This document shows, piece after piece, positions 20,656-29,782 of a stretch of DNA of 64,000 nt. The notes below the pieces were generated by a model. The model did not search any database, was not told the origin of the DNA, and saw only the letters and a program-made list of their open reading frames with translations. The stretch's first letter is position 1. The number at the start of each line of letters is the position of its first letter. A program made the position numbers and the translations under genes. The DNA is from Tepidimonas taiwanensis (lineage in GTDB: Bacteria > Pseudomonadota > Gammaproteobacteria > Burkholderiales > Burkholderiaceae_C). The DNA is taken from the NCBI RefSeq assembly GCF_020162115.1, contig NZ_CP083911.1:2480001-2544000 (forward strand), written 5' to 3'.

Positions 20656-22344
20656 TTACTTCTTGTCCCGCAATTCTCGCCGCAAAATCTTGCCCACGGG
20701 CGTCTTGGGCAGCTCGGTGCGGAACTCGATCACCTTCGGCCGCTTGTAGCCGGTCAGGCGCGCCTCGCAGAACTCGCGGATGTGCGCCTCGGTCAGCGCT
20801 GGGTCTTTCTTGACGACGACGAGCTTGACCGCCTCGCCCGAATGCTCGTCGGGGATGCCCACCGCCGCGCACTCGAGCACGCCTTCGCACTGCGCCACGA
20901 CGTCTTCGATCTCGTTGGGATAGACATTGAAGCCCGACACCAGGATCATGTCCTTCTTGCGGTCCACGATCTTGAAGTAGCCGCGCTCGTCCATCACCCC
21001 GATGTCGCCGGTGCGGAACCACCCGTCGGCCGACAGCACCTTGGCGGTCTCGTCAGGACGCTGCCAGTAGCCGGCCATCACCTGCGGCCCGCGAATCGCG
21101 ATCTCGCCCGGCGTGCCCATCGGGACCTCGTTGCCGTCGTCGTCGATACAGCGCAGCTCGGTGCTCGGGATCGGCATCCCGATGGTGCCGGAAAACTCCT
21201 TGGCCGTCACCGGGTTGCAGCAGGCCGATGGACTCGTTTCCGACAGGCCATAGCCCTCGCAAATGGGGCAGCCCGTTCGCTCCAGCCAACGCTTGGCCAC
21301 CGCCGCCTGCACCGCCATGCCGCCGCCCAGCGACACGCGCAGGTTGCGCCAGTTGACGGTGTCGAAGTCCGGATGGTTGAGCAACGCATTGAACAGCGTG
21401 TTCACGGCCGGGAAGCTGTGGAACGTGTGGTTGCGCAGCTCCTTGAGCACCGCCGGGATGTCGCGCGGGTTGGGGATCAGCACCGTCTTGCCCCCGGTGC
21501 GCATGCCCAGCATCATGTTCACCGTGAACGCGAAGATGTGGTAGAGCGGCAGCGCACAGATCGCGGTGGGCTGCTCGCTGGGGGGAATGGTCTTGCGCGC
21601 CGGCGCTTCCCACGCTTCGGACTGAAGCACGTTGGCGATCAGGTTGCAGTGCAACAGCACGGCGCCCTTGCTCACACCCGTCGTGCCGCCCGTGTACTGC
21701 AGCACGGCCACGTCGTTGGGGCCGACGTCGGGTTGCGTGAACGGTGCCTGGCGCCCGCGCGCCAGCGCCGTGTTGAAGCGCACCGCGCCCGGCAGCTCGA
21801 ACGGCGGCACCAACTTCTTGACGTGGCGCACGACGAGATTGACGATCAGCCCTTTGGCGCCGAGCAGATCGCCCATCGCGCACAGCACCACGTGCTGCAC
21901 CGGCGTGGCGGCGATGCACTGCTGCAGTGTGTGCGCAAAGTTCTCGATGATGAAAATCGCCTTCGCGCCACTGTCCTTGAGCTGGTGCTCCAGCTCGCGC
22001 GCGGTGTAGAGCGGGTTGACGTTGACCAGCACGTAGCCGGCGCGCAGGATGGCCGCCACCGCGATCGGGTACTGCGGCACGTTGGGCATCATCACCGCGA
22101 CGCGGTCGCCGCGCTGCAGCCCGAGGCTTTGCAAATACGCCGCCAGCGCGCGCGAGGCCTCGTCCACCTGCCGATAGGTCCACTCCTTGCCTAGAAAGCT
22201 GTACGCAGGCCGCTCGGCATACTTGCGGAAACTCTCCTCCATCAGCGCGACCAGCGACCGGTACTGACCGGGGTCGATCTCGGCGGGAACGCCCGCGGGA
22301 TAGTGCTTCAGCCAGGGTTTGTCAGCGGCGGTCACAGTGCTCAT
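20656..22344 (-). CDS. fadD: Long-chain-fatty-acid--CoA ligase
   Basis: Activates fatty acids to acyl-CoA via an adenylate for beta-oxidation, at the inner membrane face. The 562 residues carry the AMP-binding P-loop YTGGTTGVSKG (217-227), ALPLYHIFAFTVN, CEGYGLSETSP, GEIAIRGPQVMAGYW, WFRTGDIGVMDERGYFKIVDRKKDMI and the terminal GKILRRELRDKK with the catalytic Lys. The start at 22344 fits family length. A TetR-type inverted repeat lies 110 bases upstream, a usual arrangement for fatty-acid-responsive control. Confidence 0.95.
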   Translation of the reverse strand: MSTVTAADKPWLKHYPAGVPAEIDPGQYRSLVALMEESFRKYAERPAYSFLGKEWTYRQVDEASRALAAYLQSLGLQRGDRVAVMMPNVPQYPIAVAAILRAGYVLVNVNPLYTARELEHQLKDSGAKAIFIIENFAHTLQQCIAATPVQHVVLCAMGDLLGAKGLIVNLVVRHVKKLVPPFELPGAVRFNTALARGRQAPFTQPDVGPNDVAVLQYTGGTTGVSKGAVLLHCNLIANVLQSEAWEAPARKTIPPSEQPTAICALPLYHIFAFTVNMMLGMRTGGKTVLIPNPRDIPAVLKELRNHTFHSFPAVNTLFNALLNHPDFDTVNWRNLRVSLGGGMAVQAAVAKRWLERTGCPICEGYGLSETSPSACCNPVTAKEFSGTIGMPIPSTELRCIDDDGNEVPMGTPGEIAIRGPQVMAGYWQRPDETAKVLSADGWFRTGDIGVMDERGYFKIVDRKKDMILVSGFNVYPNEIEDVVAQCEGVLECAAVGIPDEHSGEAVKLVVVKKDPALTEAHIREFCEARLTGYKRPKVIEFRTELPKTPVGKILRRELRDKK

Positions 22345-22453
22345 GGGGTCTCCTATCCTCGGTGTCGGGTCGCGCCGGCCTGACGGGAGGCTGACGCGCT
22401 GTCGGCATTATTCCCCAAAGCCCCGCGGTCCGGTGCCGCAATCAGGGTTTTTC

Positions 22454-22467
22454 CGAACGACCGTTCG
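22454..22467. promoter_or_regulatory. TetR-type operator upstream of fadD
   Basis: CGAACG-AC-CGTTCG is an inverted repeat with 6-bp arms and a 2-base spacer, about 110 bases before the fadD start. Similar CGAACG/CGTTCG sites are bound by TetR-family fatty-acid regulators in related bacteria. No tetR gene lies next to it. Confidence 0.55.
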
Positions 22468-22512
22468 CTCCATCTGGCGGGTGGGCGACAGATACGCCGC
22501 CCAGCGCCCACG

Positions 22513-22821
22513 TCACTTCAACTGCAGCGCATACATGGCGCTCCAGACACGCGCATACGCGCCATGCAGCGCGCGATCGGTCACGCTGTCCTTGAAGTTG
22601 TCGTAATCGATCGATAACAACCGCTGGGCGATCGCCTCGGCCACCCGCTGACGCGGCACGGCGGCCCGCCAACGGTAGTCGGTGTGGCGGGATTCGCGCA
22701 CCGCCACGCCGGGAAAGACGCGCTCGATATCGCCCGCGCGGCGCGCCCGCACCAGCAGGTGGTCAGGCGGGCAGTCCTTGGCGACGATGGACAGAAAGGC
22801 GTCGTTGAGACAGATCCACAT
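22513..22821 (-). CDS. Conserved small protein of unknown function
   Basis: 102 residues, MWICLNDAFLSIVAKDCPPD at the start, then LLVRARRAGDIERVFPGVAV, RWRAAVPRQRVAEAIAQRLL, and IDYDNFKDSVTDRALHGAY. No signal peptide, membrane helix or metal motif is seen. The opening looks like a family common in Burkholderiales with no assigned role, from memory only. AAGGAT lies about 8 bases before the ATG at 22821. It begins 16 bases after the Nudix gene stop on the same strand, so the two probably form an operon. Confidence 0.75.
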   Translation of the reverse strand: MWICLNDAFLSIVAKDCPPDHLLVRARRAGDIERVFPGVAVRESRHTDYRWRAAVPRQRVAEAIAQRLLSIDYDNFKDSVTDRALHGAYARVWSAMYALQLK

Positions 22822-22837
22822 CGGTCGATCCTTGCGG

Positions 22838-23485
22838 TCATGACGGGGCACGCAGATGCTGATGCAGCAACTCGAGCACCTTTTGATCGTAGGGCGACGT
22901 CAACAGCGCGTGTGCCTGCGCCAGCGGGGCCAGGTGCACGGCCTGGCTTTCCCACCCCATGTCGGCAGGCGATCCCGCCTCCCGCTGCGCCAGGTAGTAG
23001 CGCGTGCGCGTCGTGGTGCGATCGACGTCACCCAACCAGGCGATGATGCGCGCCTTCAGACCCGACTCCTCCCACGCCTCGCGGATGGCGTTGGCCTGTG
23101 GCGACAGCCCAGGTTCGACGCGTCCTTTCGGAAACGTCGTCTGATAGCCACCGAAGGCGTTGGTGGGAGATACCAGCCACACACGCCCGTCGGGCTCACG
23201 CATCACCAAGCCGGAAGCGAGCTTGCGGCCGGACGTTGCGATAGCCAGCTCAGGTTCGCCGAGCTGCTGTTGCCCATCGATGGCCTGCCACGCGTGGGGC
23301 TCGCGCGGCGCGTGCCAGCTTTGCAGCGGCACCCCATTGAGGGTAGCCACGGGAAGTGCCACCCCGGGCGTCACGGTCACTGTGGCGTCGGGGTCGTCCC
23401 ACCCCTGCAAACGGGCCGTGTGCGGGTGCTGTATCCATACCGTTTGGCCTTTGGGCCCCGGCTGGGGGTGCGCAATGGGAGGCAT
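22838..23485 (-). CDS. Nudix hydrolase
   Basis: 215-residue pyrophosphohydrolase. The Nudix box is near residues 121-143 (KGRVEPGLSPQANAIREAWEESGL). The REAWEESGL half is canonical, but the usual Glu eight residues before the Arg is Leu, a variation seen in some subgroups. About 100 residues precede the Nudix domain, more than in minimal members. The substrate is unknown. It shares a likely operon with the small protein at 22513. The ribosome site before 23485 is weak, so a later start is possible. Confidence 0.82.
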   Translation of the reverse strand: MPPIAHPQPGPKGQTVWIQHPHTARLQGWDDPDATVTVTPGVALPVATLNGVPLQSWHAPREPHAWQAIDGQQQLGEPELAIATSGRKLASGLVMREPDGRVWLVSPTNAFGGYQTTFPKGRVEPGLSPQANAIREAWEESGLKARIIAWLGDVDRTTTRTRYYLAQREAGSPADMGWESQAVHLAPLAQAHALLTSPYDQKVLELLHQHLRAPS

Positions 23486-23534
23486 GACCTATGACTGAAA
23501 AGCAATAAGGGAACACGAAACAAAAACGCGTCGA

Positions 23535-24605
23535 TCAGTGCGACGAACCCGTAGAGGCAGCTTTCTGTTGCGCCCACAAAGCATCGGCGATTTCGGCCAA
23601 TGACAGTTTTGGGTCATCCTCGAATCGCACGTACAGGGGTGCTTGCACAGTCTGATCCTTGTTTAACCCCATCACCTTTTTGTACAGCTGATTCAGCGAC
23701 GGGAAATATTCACCGGTCTTGAGCCAGCGATAACCCGAGGCACCATCGTAGACAATGACGCGATCCTCCGCCGGCACTCCTTGTAAATATCCGTGCGCAT
23801 CGAGCAGCAGCCGTGCGCCCGGCTGGAGTTTCCCCGCCTGTAGAAGCAACGTCTGCGTTTTGGGGCGTTTTGGTTTGATCTCGTCCGACTCGACTTGTTT
23901 TTGTCTGGCCCGCACCAGAAAATCTTCCTCCAGCGGCAGCGGAAAAATCTTGTCGAGGTGCAGCACCTCCTGCCCTGCAATGCTGTACCGGGCTAATTGG
24001 TGGCATTCGATCGTAACCCCGTGACCCTGGGGCTGTGCAGGTGTGATATAGCGAGACAGCCAGTTGACCGTGGTCAACAACTCGCTGCTGACGACGTCGG
24101 ACACCAAAACGATGGTGATGCGCTCGCTGTCAAAAAACACGGGGCTTTCGGCCGTTTCACTGTCCGCATAGCCCAAGTGTGCGGCGAGCTCGGCGCGCCA
24201 CTGCACAGCGCTCCATCCCGATGGCTTTCCACCTTTTTTAATTTGGAATTGGAGCGACTGCTCTTCAATGACATGACTGGGCAGCACCGAGAGCAAGGCC
24301 GCGTAACGCAATGCCTGCAATTCCGCGTGGGCATCCGCTTGTGCACGCTTGAGCTCGATGACGACCAAACCGCCTGCCTCATCGCACGCCAGGATATCGA
24401 TGCGCCGCTTGCTGTCCTCCCACCCGTTGAACTCGGTCGCCAACAGCTTGAAACCGCGTTGGGGGAAAAACGCATCCAGATTGAACGCGATCAAATCGCG
24501 GTAGCGCTCTTCCTTTTGCGCAGACAAGCCGTCTTGTGCGGCATCCAGCGGCACGCTTTTGATTTCGGCGGCATCCTGCGCGGTCTGCACCTGAACCAGC
24601 GGCAT
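23535..24605 (-). CDS. PD-(D/E)XK nuclease-like protein (NucS/DUF91-like)
   Basis: 356 residues with a restriction-endonuclease-like core: RRIDILACDEAGGL then VVIELKRAQADA (Asp70, Glu84, Lys86: D-x13-ExK), followed by ALRYAALLSVLPSH. This layout resembles NucS/DUF91 branched-DNA nucleases. The C-terminal half (VYDGASGYRWLKTGEYFPSLNQLYKKV) looks like a small DNA- or protein-binding module. Base composition is visibly lower in GC than the neighbours, and flanks carry a repeated GGCATTTTAAT, suggesting recent acquisition. GGAG precedes the ATG by 8 bases. Role in repair or defence is unknown; no methylase is adjacent. Confidence 0.7.
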   Translation of the reverse strand: MPLVQVQTAQDAAEIKSVPLDAAQDGLSAQKEERYRDLIAFNLDAFFPQRGFKLLATEFNGWEDSKRRIDILACDEAGGLVVIELKRAQADAHAELQALRYAALLSVLPSHVIEEQSLQFQIKKGGKPSGWSAVQWRAELAAHLGYADSETAESPVFFDSERITIVLVSDVVSSELLTTVNWLSRYITPAQPQGHGVTIECHQLARYSIAGQEVLHLDKIFPLPLEEDFLVRARQKQVESDEIKPKRPKTQTLLLQAGKLQPGARLLLDAHGYLQGVPAEDRVIVYDGASGYRWLKTGEYFPSLNQLYKKVMGLNKDQTVQAPLYVRFEDDPKLSLAEIADALWAQQKAASTGSSH

Positions 24606-24652
24606 TTTAATATCTCCTTGACTGCCGCTGGCATTTTAATGTATCTGCCCGC

Positions 24653-26089
24653 CTACTCGATTGCCTTGACGATGTCCTCCACGACTTTCTTGGCGTCGCC
24701 GAAGACCATCATCGTCTTGTCCATGTAGAACAGTTCGTTGTCCAGCCCGGCATAACCGGCGGCCATCGAGCGCTTGTTGACGATGACGGTGCGGGCTTTG
24801 TAGGCCTCCAGGATCGGCATGCCGTAGATGGGGCTGCCCTTTTGCAGCGCGGCGGGGTTGACGACGTCGTTGGCACCCAGGATCACCGCGACGTCGGTCT
24901 GGCCGAATTCTGCGTTGATGTCCTCCATCTCGAACACCTGGTCATACGGAATCTCGGCCTCGGCCAGCAGCACGTTCATGTGACCGGGCATGCGGCCCGC
25001 CACCGGGTGAATGGCAAATTTGACGCCAATGCCTTTTTCGGTGAGCTTTTGCGCCAGTTCCTTGACCGCGTGCTGCGCGCGCGCGACCGCGAGGCCATAG
25101 CCGGGCACGATGATGACGCTTTCGGCGTTGGAGAGGATGAAGGCCGCGTCGTCGGCGCTGCCGCTCTTGACGGTGCGTTGCTGCTGCGCACCCTGGGCGC
25201 CGCTTGCCGCGTCACCGCCGAAGCCGCCCAGGATGACGTTGATGAACGAGCGGTTCATCGCCTTGCACATGATGTAGCTCAGGATCGCGCCCGAGCTGCC
25301 CACCAGCGACCCGGCGATGATGAGCATGGGGTTGTTCAGCGAAAACCCGATGCCCGCGGCCGCCCAGCCGGAGTAGCTGTTGAGCATCGACACCACCACC
25401 GGCATGTCGGCGCCGCCGATGGGGATGATGATCAGCACGCCGAGCACGAAGCTCAGCGCCGTCAGCACCGCAAACGCCGTCCAGTTGCCGGTGAATGCGA
25501 ACACCAGCCCGAGCACGATGACCGCAAGGCCCAGCGCCAGGTTGAGCCAGTGCTGCCCCGCGAAGACCACCGGCGCGCCCTGGAACAGCCGGAATTTGTA
25601 TTTGCCCGAGAGCTTGCCGAAGGCGATGACCGAGCCGCTGAAGGTGATGGCGCCCACCGCCGAGCCGAGGAAGAGCTCGATGCGGTTGCCAAAGGGCACC
25701 TCACCCCCTTTCGGCGCGAGGTCGAAGGCCCACGGCTCCGCCACCACGGCGATGGCGATGCACACCGCCGCCAGGCCGATCATGCTGTGCATGAAAGCGA
25801 CAAGCTCCGGCATCTTGGTCATTTCCACGCGCTTGGCCATGACCGCGCCGATGACGCCGCCGACCACGAGCCCGAGCGCCACCCAGGCCAGGCCGCTGAC
25901 CTCGTCGAGCGCCATGCGGTCGGCCAGCGTCGTGATCAGGCCCACGGTGGTGACGATGGCGATCGCCATCCCCACCATGCCGAAGACGTTGCCGCGGATG
26001 GAGGTGGTCGGGTGGCTCAGGCCCTTGAGCGCCTGGATGAAGCAGACGCTGGCCACCAGGTACAGCAGGACGACAACGTTCATGCTCAT
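24653..26089 (-). CDS. pntB: NAD(P) transhydrogenase subunit beta
   Basis: Proton-translocating transhydrogenase beta subunit: about nine membrane helices, then the NADP(H)-binding domain III. The 478 residues include GFSLNNPMLIIAGSLVGSSGAILSYIMCKAMNRSF and, in domain III, VIIVPGYGLAVARAQHAV, HPVAGRMPGHMNVLLAEA, DVAVILGANDVVNPAA, and GYAGLDNELFYMDKTMMVFGDAKK. The start overlaps the pntAB stop (ATGA). The complex drives NADPH formation from NADH using the proton gradient. Confidence 0.96.
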   Translation of the reverse strand: MSMNVVVLLYLVASVCFIQALKGLSHPTTSIRGNVFGMVGMAIAIVTTVGLITTLADRMALDEVSGLAWVALGLVVGGVIGAVMAKRVEMTKMPELVAFMHSMIGLAAVCIAIAVVAEPWAFDLAPKGGEVPFGNRIELFLGSAVGAITFSGSVIAFGKLSGKYKFRLFQGAPVVFAGQHWLNLALGLAVIVLGLVFAFTGNWTAFAVLTALSFVLGVLIIIPIGGADMPVVVSMLNSYSGWAAAGIGFSLNNPMLIIAGSLVGSSGAILSYIMCKAMNRSFINVILGGFGGDAASGAQGAQQQRTVKSGSADDAAFILSNAESVIIVPGYGLAVARAQHAVKELAQKLTEKGIGVKFAIHPVAGRMPGHMNVLLAEAEIPYDQVFEMEDINAEFGQTDVAVILGANDVVNPAALQKGSPIYGMPILEAYKARTVIVNKRSMAAGYAGLDNELFYMDKTMMVFGDAKKVVEDIVKAIE

Positions 26090-26412
26090 CGGGCGGCTCC
26101 TTCACCGGCGGCGCCAGCCTTGCGCTCTTTCTTCTTGAACATCTCCAACATGCGGCGCGTGACGAGAAAGCCGCCGAACACGTTGACCGCGGCCAGCGCC
26201 ACGGCCAGCACGCCCATCGCCTTGGCCAAGCCGGTTTCGGTCAGCGCCGCCGCCAGCATCGCGCCGACGATGACGATGGCCGAAATCGCGTTGGTCACCG
26301 CCATCAGCGGCGTGTGCAGCGCGGGCGTGACGTTCCACACCACGTGGTAGCCCACGTAGATGGCGAGCACGAAGATGATCAGGTTGACGATAACCGGACT
26401 GAGCATGTCCAT
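26086..26412 (-). CDS. pntAB: NAD(P) transhydrogenase subunit alpha part 2 (membrane part)
   Basis: 108-residue membrane piece of the split alpha subunit, with about four helices: NLIIFVLAIYVGYHVVWNVTPALHTPLMAVTNAISAIVIVGAML and AMGVLAVALAAVNVFGGFLVTRRMLEMF, ending in a Lys-rich tail (KKKERK). GAGGAGA lies 8 bases before ATG 26412. It is 28 bases downstream of panD and overlaps pntB. Split alpha subunits are usual in alpha- and betaproteobacteria. Confidence 0.94.
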   Translation of the reverse strand: MDMLSPVIVNLIIFVLAIYVGYHVVWNVTPALHTPLMAVTNAISAIVIVGAMLAAALTETGLAKAMGVLAVALAAVNVFGGFLVTRRMLEMFKKKERKAGAAGEGAAR

Positions 26413-26440
26413 GCCGAGGTCTCCTCTGGAAAGGTCTGAC

Positions 26441-26812
26441 TTACCGAATGGCTTGGATGCGATTGCCCGGGCCCAGCAACACCACCCGCGGCCGGTGGAG
26501 CCGGGCATGCTCCTCGCTCATCGGGGCATAGGTGCAGATGATGAGCAGGTCACCGACTTGCGCTTTGCGCGCGGCCGCGCCATTGAGCGAGACGGTGCCG
26601 CTGCCGCGCGGGGCTTTGATGATGTAGGTGGAGAAGCGCTCACCGTTGTTGACGTTGTAGAGCTCGATGTATTCGAACTCGCGCATGTCGGCCGCGTCGA
26701 GCAAATCTTCGTCGATGCCGCAACTGCCTTCGTAGTGCAAGTCGGCCTCGGTCACGGTGGCGCGGTGGAGTTTGGCGCGCAGCATCACGCGCTGCATCGG
26801 CGCAGAGTTCAT
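26441..26812 (-). CDS. panD: Aspartate 1-decarboxylase
   Basis: Makes beta-alanine from aspartate for pantothenate and CoA. It is a pyruvoyl enzyme formed by self-cleavage at Gly-Ser in YEGSCGID (Ser30 here because of five extra N-terminal residues). The 123 residues also show [26 protein letters not shown]-like [25 protein letters not shown] 26812 has GGGGAGG 8 bases before it and overlaps the pntAA stop (ATGA). ATG 26797 would match E. coli PanD length. Unusually, it sits between the two halves of the transhydrogenase alpha subunit. Confidence 0.95.
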   Translation of the reverse strand: MNSAPMQRVMLRAKLHRATVTEADLHYEGSCGIDEDLLDAADMREFEYIELYNVNNGERFSTYIIKAPRGSGTVSLNGAAARKAQVGDLLIICTYAPMSEEHARLHRPRVVLLGPGNRIQAIR

Positions 26813-27951
26813 GTGCGCGTCACCTCCCCGTTGTGCGTGACCCGGCACGCCGCCACGATTTCGTCCTCGAGGTTGATGTGCAGCGCCCCTTCCTTGGTCA
26901 AGATGAGCCGCAAGAATTCGAGCACGTTGCGCGCGTACAGCGCGGAGGCGTCGGCAGCCACCATGGCCGGCAGGTTGGTGTGCCCGACGATCGTGACGCC
27001 GTGCACCGTGACGACCTGGTCCGGAACGGTCAGCGGGCAGTTGCCCCCGGGCTGACCGTGCGGGCCCACCGGGCCGCGGCCAGCGGCGATGTCGACGATG
27101 ACCGAGCCGGGCTTCATCGACTGCACCATCTCCTCGGTCACGAGGGTGGGCGCGGGCCGGCCCGGGATGAGCGCGGTGGAGATGACCACGTCCGCCTGGG
27201 CAACGCGCTTGGCGACCTCGGCTTTTTGCCGATCCAACCAGCTCTGCGGCATCGGGCGCGCGTAGCCGCCCACACCCTGCGCGCACTCGCGCTCCTCGTC
27301 GGTCTCGTACGGCACGTCGATGAACTTGGCGCCCAGCGACTCGACCTGCTCCTTGACGGCGGGGCGCACGTCGGACGCCTCGATCACCGCGCCCAGCCGC
27401 TTGGCGGTCGCGATGGCCTGCAGGCCCGCCACCCCCACACCCAGCACCACGACACGCGCGGCCTTGATGGTGCCGGCCGCCGTCATCAGCATCGGAAACA
27501 GCCGCTGGTAGTGGTTGGCCGCGAGCATCACGGCCTTGTAGCCGGCGATGTTGGCCTGGCTGGAGAGCACGTCCATGCTCTGGGCGCGCGTGGTGCGCGG
27601 CGCCGCCTCCAGCGCGAACGCGGTCAGGCCGACCGCGGCCATGCGCTGCAGCCCGTCGGCGTCGAAGGGGTTGAGCATCCCGACCAGCGTTGCGCCGGGC
27701 CGCATCAGCGCCAGCTCGTCCGCGCTGGGGGCACGGACCTTGAGCACGAGCTCGGCGCCGAACGCCGTGGCCGCGTCCACGATCTCGGCCCCGGCGGCGC
27801 GGTAGGCGTCGTCGGTTGCGCTGGACGCCACACCCGCACCGCCCTGCACCAGCACCGCGTGGCCCTGGGCCACGAGTTTCTTGACCGTCTCCGGGGTCGC
27901 GGCGACCCGGGTCTCCAGTGCCGCCGTCTCGGCGGGCACGCCGATGCGCAT
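26809..27951 (-). CDS. pntAA: NAD(P) transhydrogenase subunit alpha part 1
   Basis: NAD(H)-binding domain I of the transhydrogenase, 380 residues, related to alanine dehydrogenase. Motifs: [70 protein letters not shown] (Rossmann), [31 protein letters not shown] and [20 protein letters not shown] [24 protein letters not shown] precedes ATG 27951. First gene of the operon pntAA-panD-pntAB-pntB; the 272-base upstream region has a TATATT-like element (minus strand, near 28150) but no certain promoter. Confidence 0.96.
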   Translation of the reverse strand: MRIGVPAETAALETRVAATPETVKKLVAQGHAVLVQGGAGVASSATDDAYRAAGAEIVDAATAFGAELVLKVRAPSADELALMRPGATLVGMLNPFDADGLQRMAAVGLTAFALEAAPRTTRAQSMDVLSSQANIAGYKAVMLAANHYQRLFPMLMTAAGTIKAARVVVLGVGVAGLQAIATAKRLGAVIEASDVRPAVKEQVESLGAKFIDVPYETDEERECAQGVGGYARPMPQSWLDRQKAEVAKRVAQADVVISTALIPGRPAPTLVTEEMVQSMKPGSVIVDIAAGRGPVGPHGQPGGNCPLTVPDQVVTVHGVTIVGHTNLPAMVAADASALYARNVLEFLRLILTKEGALHINLEDEIVAACRVTHNGEVTRT

Positions 27952-28223
27952 AGGGTTCTCCTCACTCTCGTTGTCGTGCGGGGCCACCGGACCGCCGCGA
28001 CCGCGGCGGCACCGGCGCGGTGCCCCTGCTGATCGACAGCGTAACCGGTTTTGCGCCGCGCCACCATCGCCGGGCCGACAGTTGCGGATCGGGGATAACC
28101 CGTAGCGGCGGTGCGCGGAGGACCGCAAACGGCGCCCAGTTGCCCGCAAATATAAGCGATGAACGATGCTTGCGCGCCGCCCCGTGAACCCCGCCGCGCG
28201 CGCCCGCGCCGGATAATGGCGCG

Positions 28224-28706
28224 ATGGACACGCGTTGGAAACCGAGTGTGACGGTGGCGGCGATCATCGAGCGCGACGGCCGCTACCTGCTGGTGGAGGA
28301 GCACACGCCGGAGGGGCTGCGGCTGAACAACCCGGCCGGCCACCTGGACCCGGGCGAGGGCCCGATCGAGGCCTGCGCGCGCGAGGTGCTGGAGGAAACG
28401 GCGCACGACTTCACGCCGACCGCGTTGCTGGGGGTGTACCTGTCGCGCTTCCAGCGCGCGGCGACCGGCGAGGACGTGACCTACTTGCGGCTGGCGTTCA
28501 CGGGCCCGCTGGGCGAGGCGGTGCCGGGCCGCGCGCTCGATGACGGCATCGTGCGCACGCTGTGGCTGACGCTGGACGAGGTGCGCGCGAGCCGCGACCG
28601 ACACCGCAGCCCGCTGGTGCTGCGCTGCATCGAGGACCACGCCGCCGGGCGGCGGCTGCCGCTGGAGGCCATTTACACCGACCCTTCGGTCCTGGGCGGA
28701 AGATAG
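28224..28706 (+). CDS. nudJ: Nudix hydrolase, phosphatase NudJ type
   Basis: 160 residues. The Nudix box GHLDPGEGPIEACAREVLEETAHDF (about 40-64) has the full Glu set. The neighbouring LLVEEHTPEGLRLNNPAGHL and FTGPLGEAVPGRALDDGIV match NudJ, which removes phosphate from thiamine diphosphate and nucleoside di/triphosphates in E. coli. It stands alone, with the ATG at 28224 and no mnmA next to it, although that pairing is common elsewhere. Identity as NudJ is by resemblance. Confidence 0.83.
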   Translation: MDTRWKPSVTVAAIIERDGRYLLVEEHTPEGLRLNNPAGHLDPGEGPIEACAREVLEETAHDFTPTALLGVYLSRFQRAATGEDVTYLRLAFTGPLGEAVPGRALDDGIVRTLWLTLDEVRASRDRHRSPLVLRCIEDHAAGRRLPLEAIYTDPSVLGGR

Positions 28707-28858
28707 TAAGAAACCGGGTAGCGGCACCCGCCCCCCGCGTGTGGGTACGTGGCGGTATCGCGGGGTACTGCGGTCCGCTCGTGGTGCGCTCGTGCCGCGT
28801 GTCCCGCCAGCCATCGTACGACGACCCTCGGCGGTGCCCGCGCTTGTGATCGACGCCG

Positions 28859-29782
28859 TCAAATGTGCGGCAGCACATAGTCGGGCCAGATGCCTGTGCG
28901 CCGCACCGCGGCCATGACGTCCAGCCCCGCGCTGGCCCCCTGCCCGACGACCCAGGCGGCGTCGAACCCCATCGCCTGCGCGCCCAGCACGTCGGTGTGC
29001 AGCGTGTCGCCCACCATCAGCACGCGCCGCGGATCACCGCGGTAGCCGGCCTTGGCCAGCGCCAACTGGAAGATGGCTGCGTGCGGCTTGCCAAACGCCT
29101 TCGGCACCACGCCCGTGGCGCGCTGCAGATCGGCCGCCCACCAGCCCGGCTCCAGGCTGAACGCGTCCTCGCGCGGCGCGACGAGGTCCGGGTTGCCCAC
29201 CCACACCGGGCGCGGGTGCCGGCGCAGGCTGTCGCACAGCAGCGCCTGTCGGTGGGGCGTCCAGTGGTCGCTGCCCAGCAACACGAACCCCTCGGCCGCG
29301 TCGTACGCCGCGGGGTCGTCGAGCAGCCGGTGGTGCGGCGTCGGCAGATCGTCCAGCGGCCCGTCGTCCGGTGCCATCACCCCCATGCGCGCCCCCGCGT
29401 GCGCGTGCCAGTGCGCGAGCAGCGCCTCGCGGCTGCTGACCAACGTCTCCGCGGTAAAGCCCATGCCCAGCCGCTGGTATTTGGCGACCAGCCGCGGCAG
29501 CGGCACGCTCGCGGCGTTGCTCACCATCAGCACGGTTTTGCCGGCCGCGCGCAGCGCCTGCAACCGCGCGGACGCGTCCGGGATCGCGCGCTCGCCCAGA
29601 TTCAGCACGCCAAAGGCGTCGAACAGGAAGAGGTCGTAGGCGTCGGTCAGCGGCGCGAGGTCGGGCAGCGGGCGCAGCGGCCGCTCGCCCACCGCGCGCG
29701 GGAGCTGGTCGCGCACGCGCTCGTAGGCCGCGAGCACCTGCGCCGGCGTCGTCGGCGGCCCGCCGCCGTCAACCGTGGCCAT
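28859..29782 (-). CDS. HAD-superfamily IIA hydrolase
   Basis: 307-residue cytoplasmic phosphatase-like protein. HAD motif I is FLFDAFGVLNLG, with Phe where the second Asp usually stands. That is as in the subgroup with D-x-x-G, so the acid/base residue may be displaced. Motif II is LMVSNAAS, motif III includes GKPHAAIFQLAL, and motif IV is MVGDTLHTDVLGAQAMG. A class IIA cap lies between motifs II and III. It overlaps rsmE by 14 bases. The substrate is unknown; NagD-like nucleotidases are relatives. Confidence 0.85.
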   Translation of the reverse strand: MATVDGGGPPTTPAQVLAAYERVRDQLPRAVGERPLRPLPDLAPLTDAYDLFLFDAFGVLNLGERAIPDASARLQALRAAGKTVLMVSNAASVPLPRLVAKYQRLGMGFTAETLVSSREALLAHWHAHAGARMGVMAPDDGPLDDLPTPHHRLLDDPAAYDAAEGFVLLGSDHWTPHRQALLCDSLRRHPRPVWVGNPDLVAPREDAFSLEPGWWAADLQRATGVVPKAFGKPHAAIFQLALAKAGYRGDPRRVLMVGDTLHTDVLGAQAMGFDAAWVVGQGASAGLDVMAAVRRTGIWPDYVLPHI

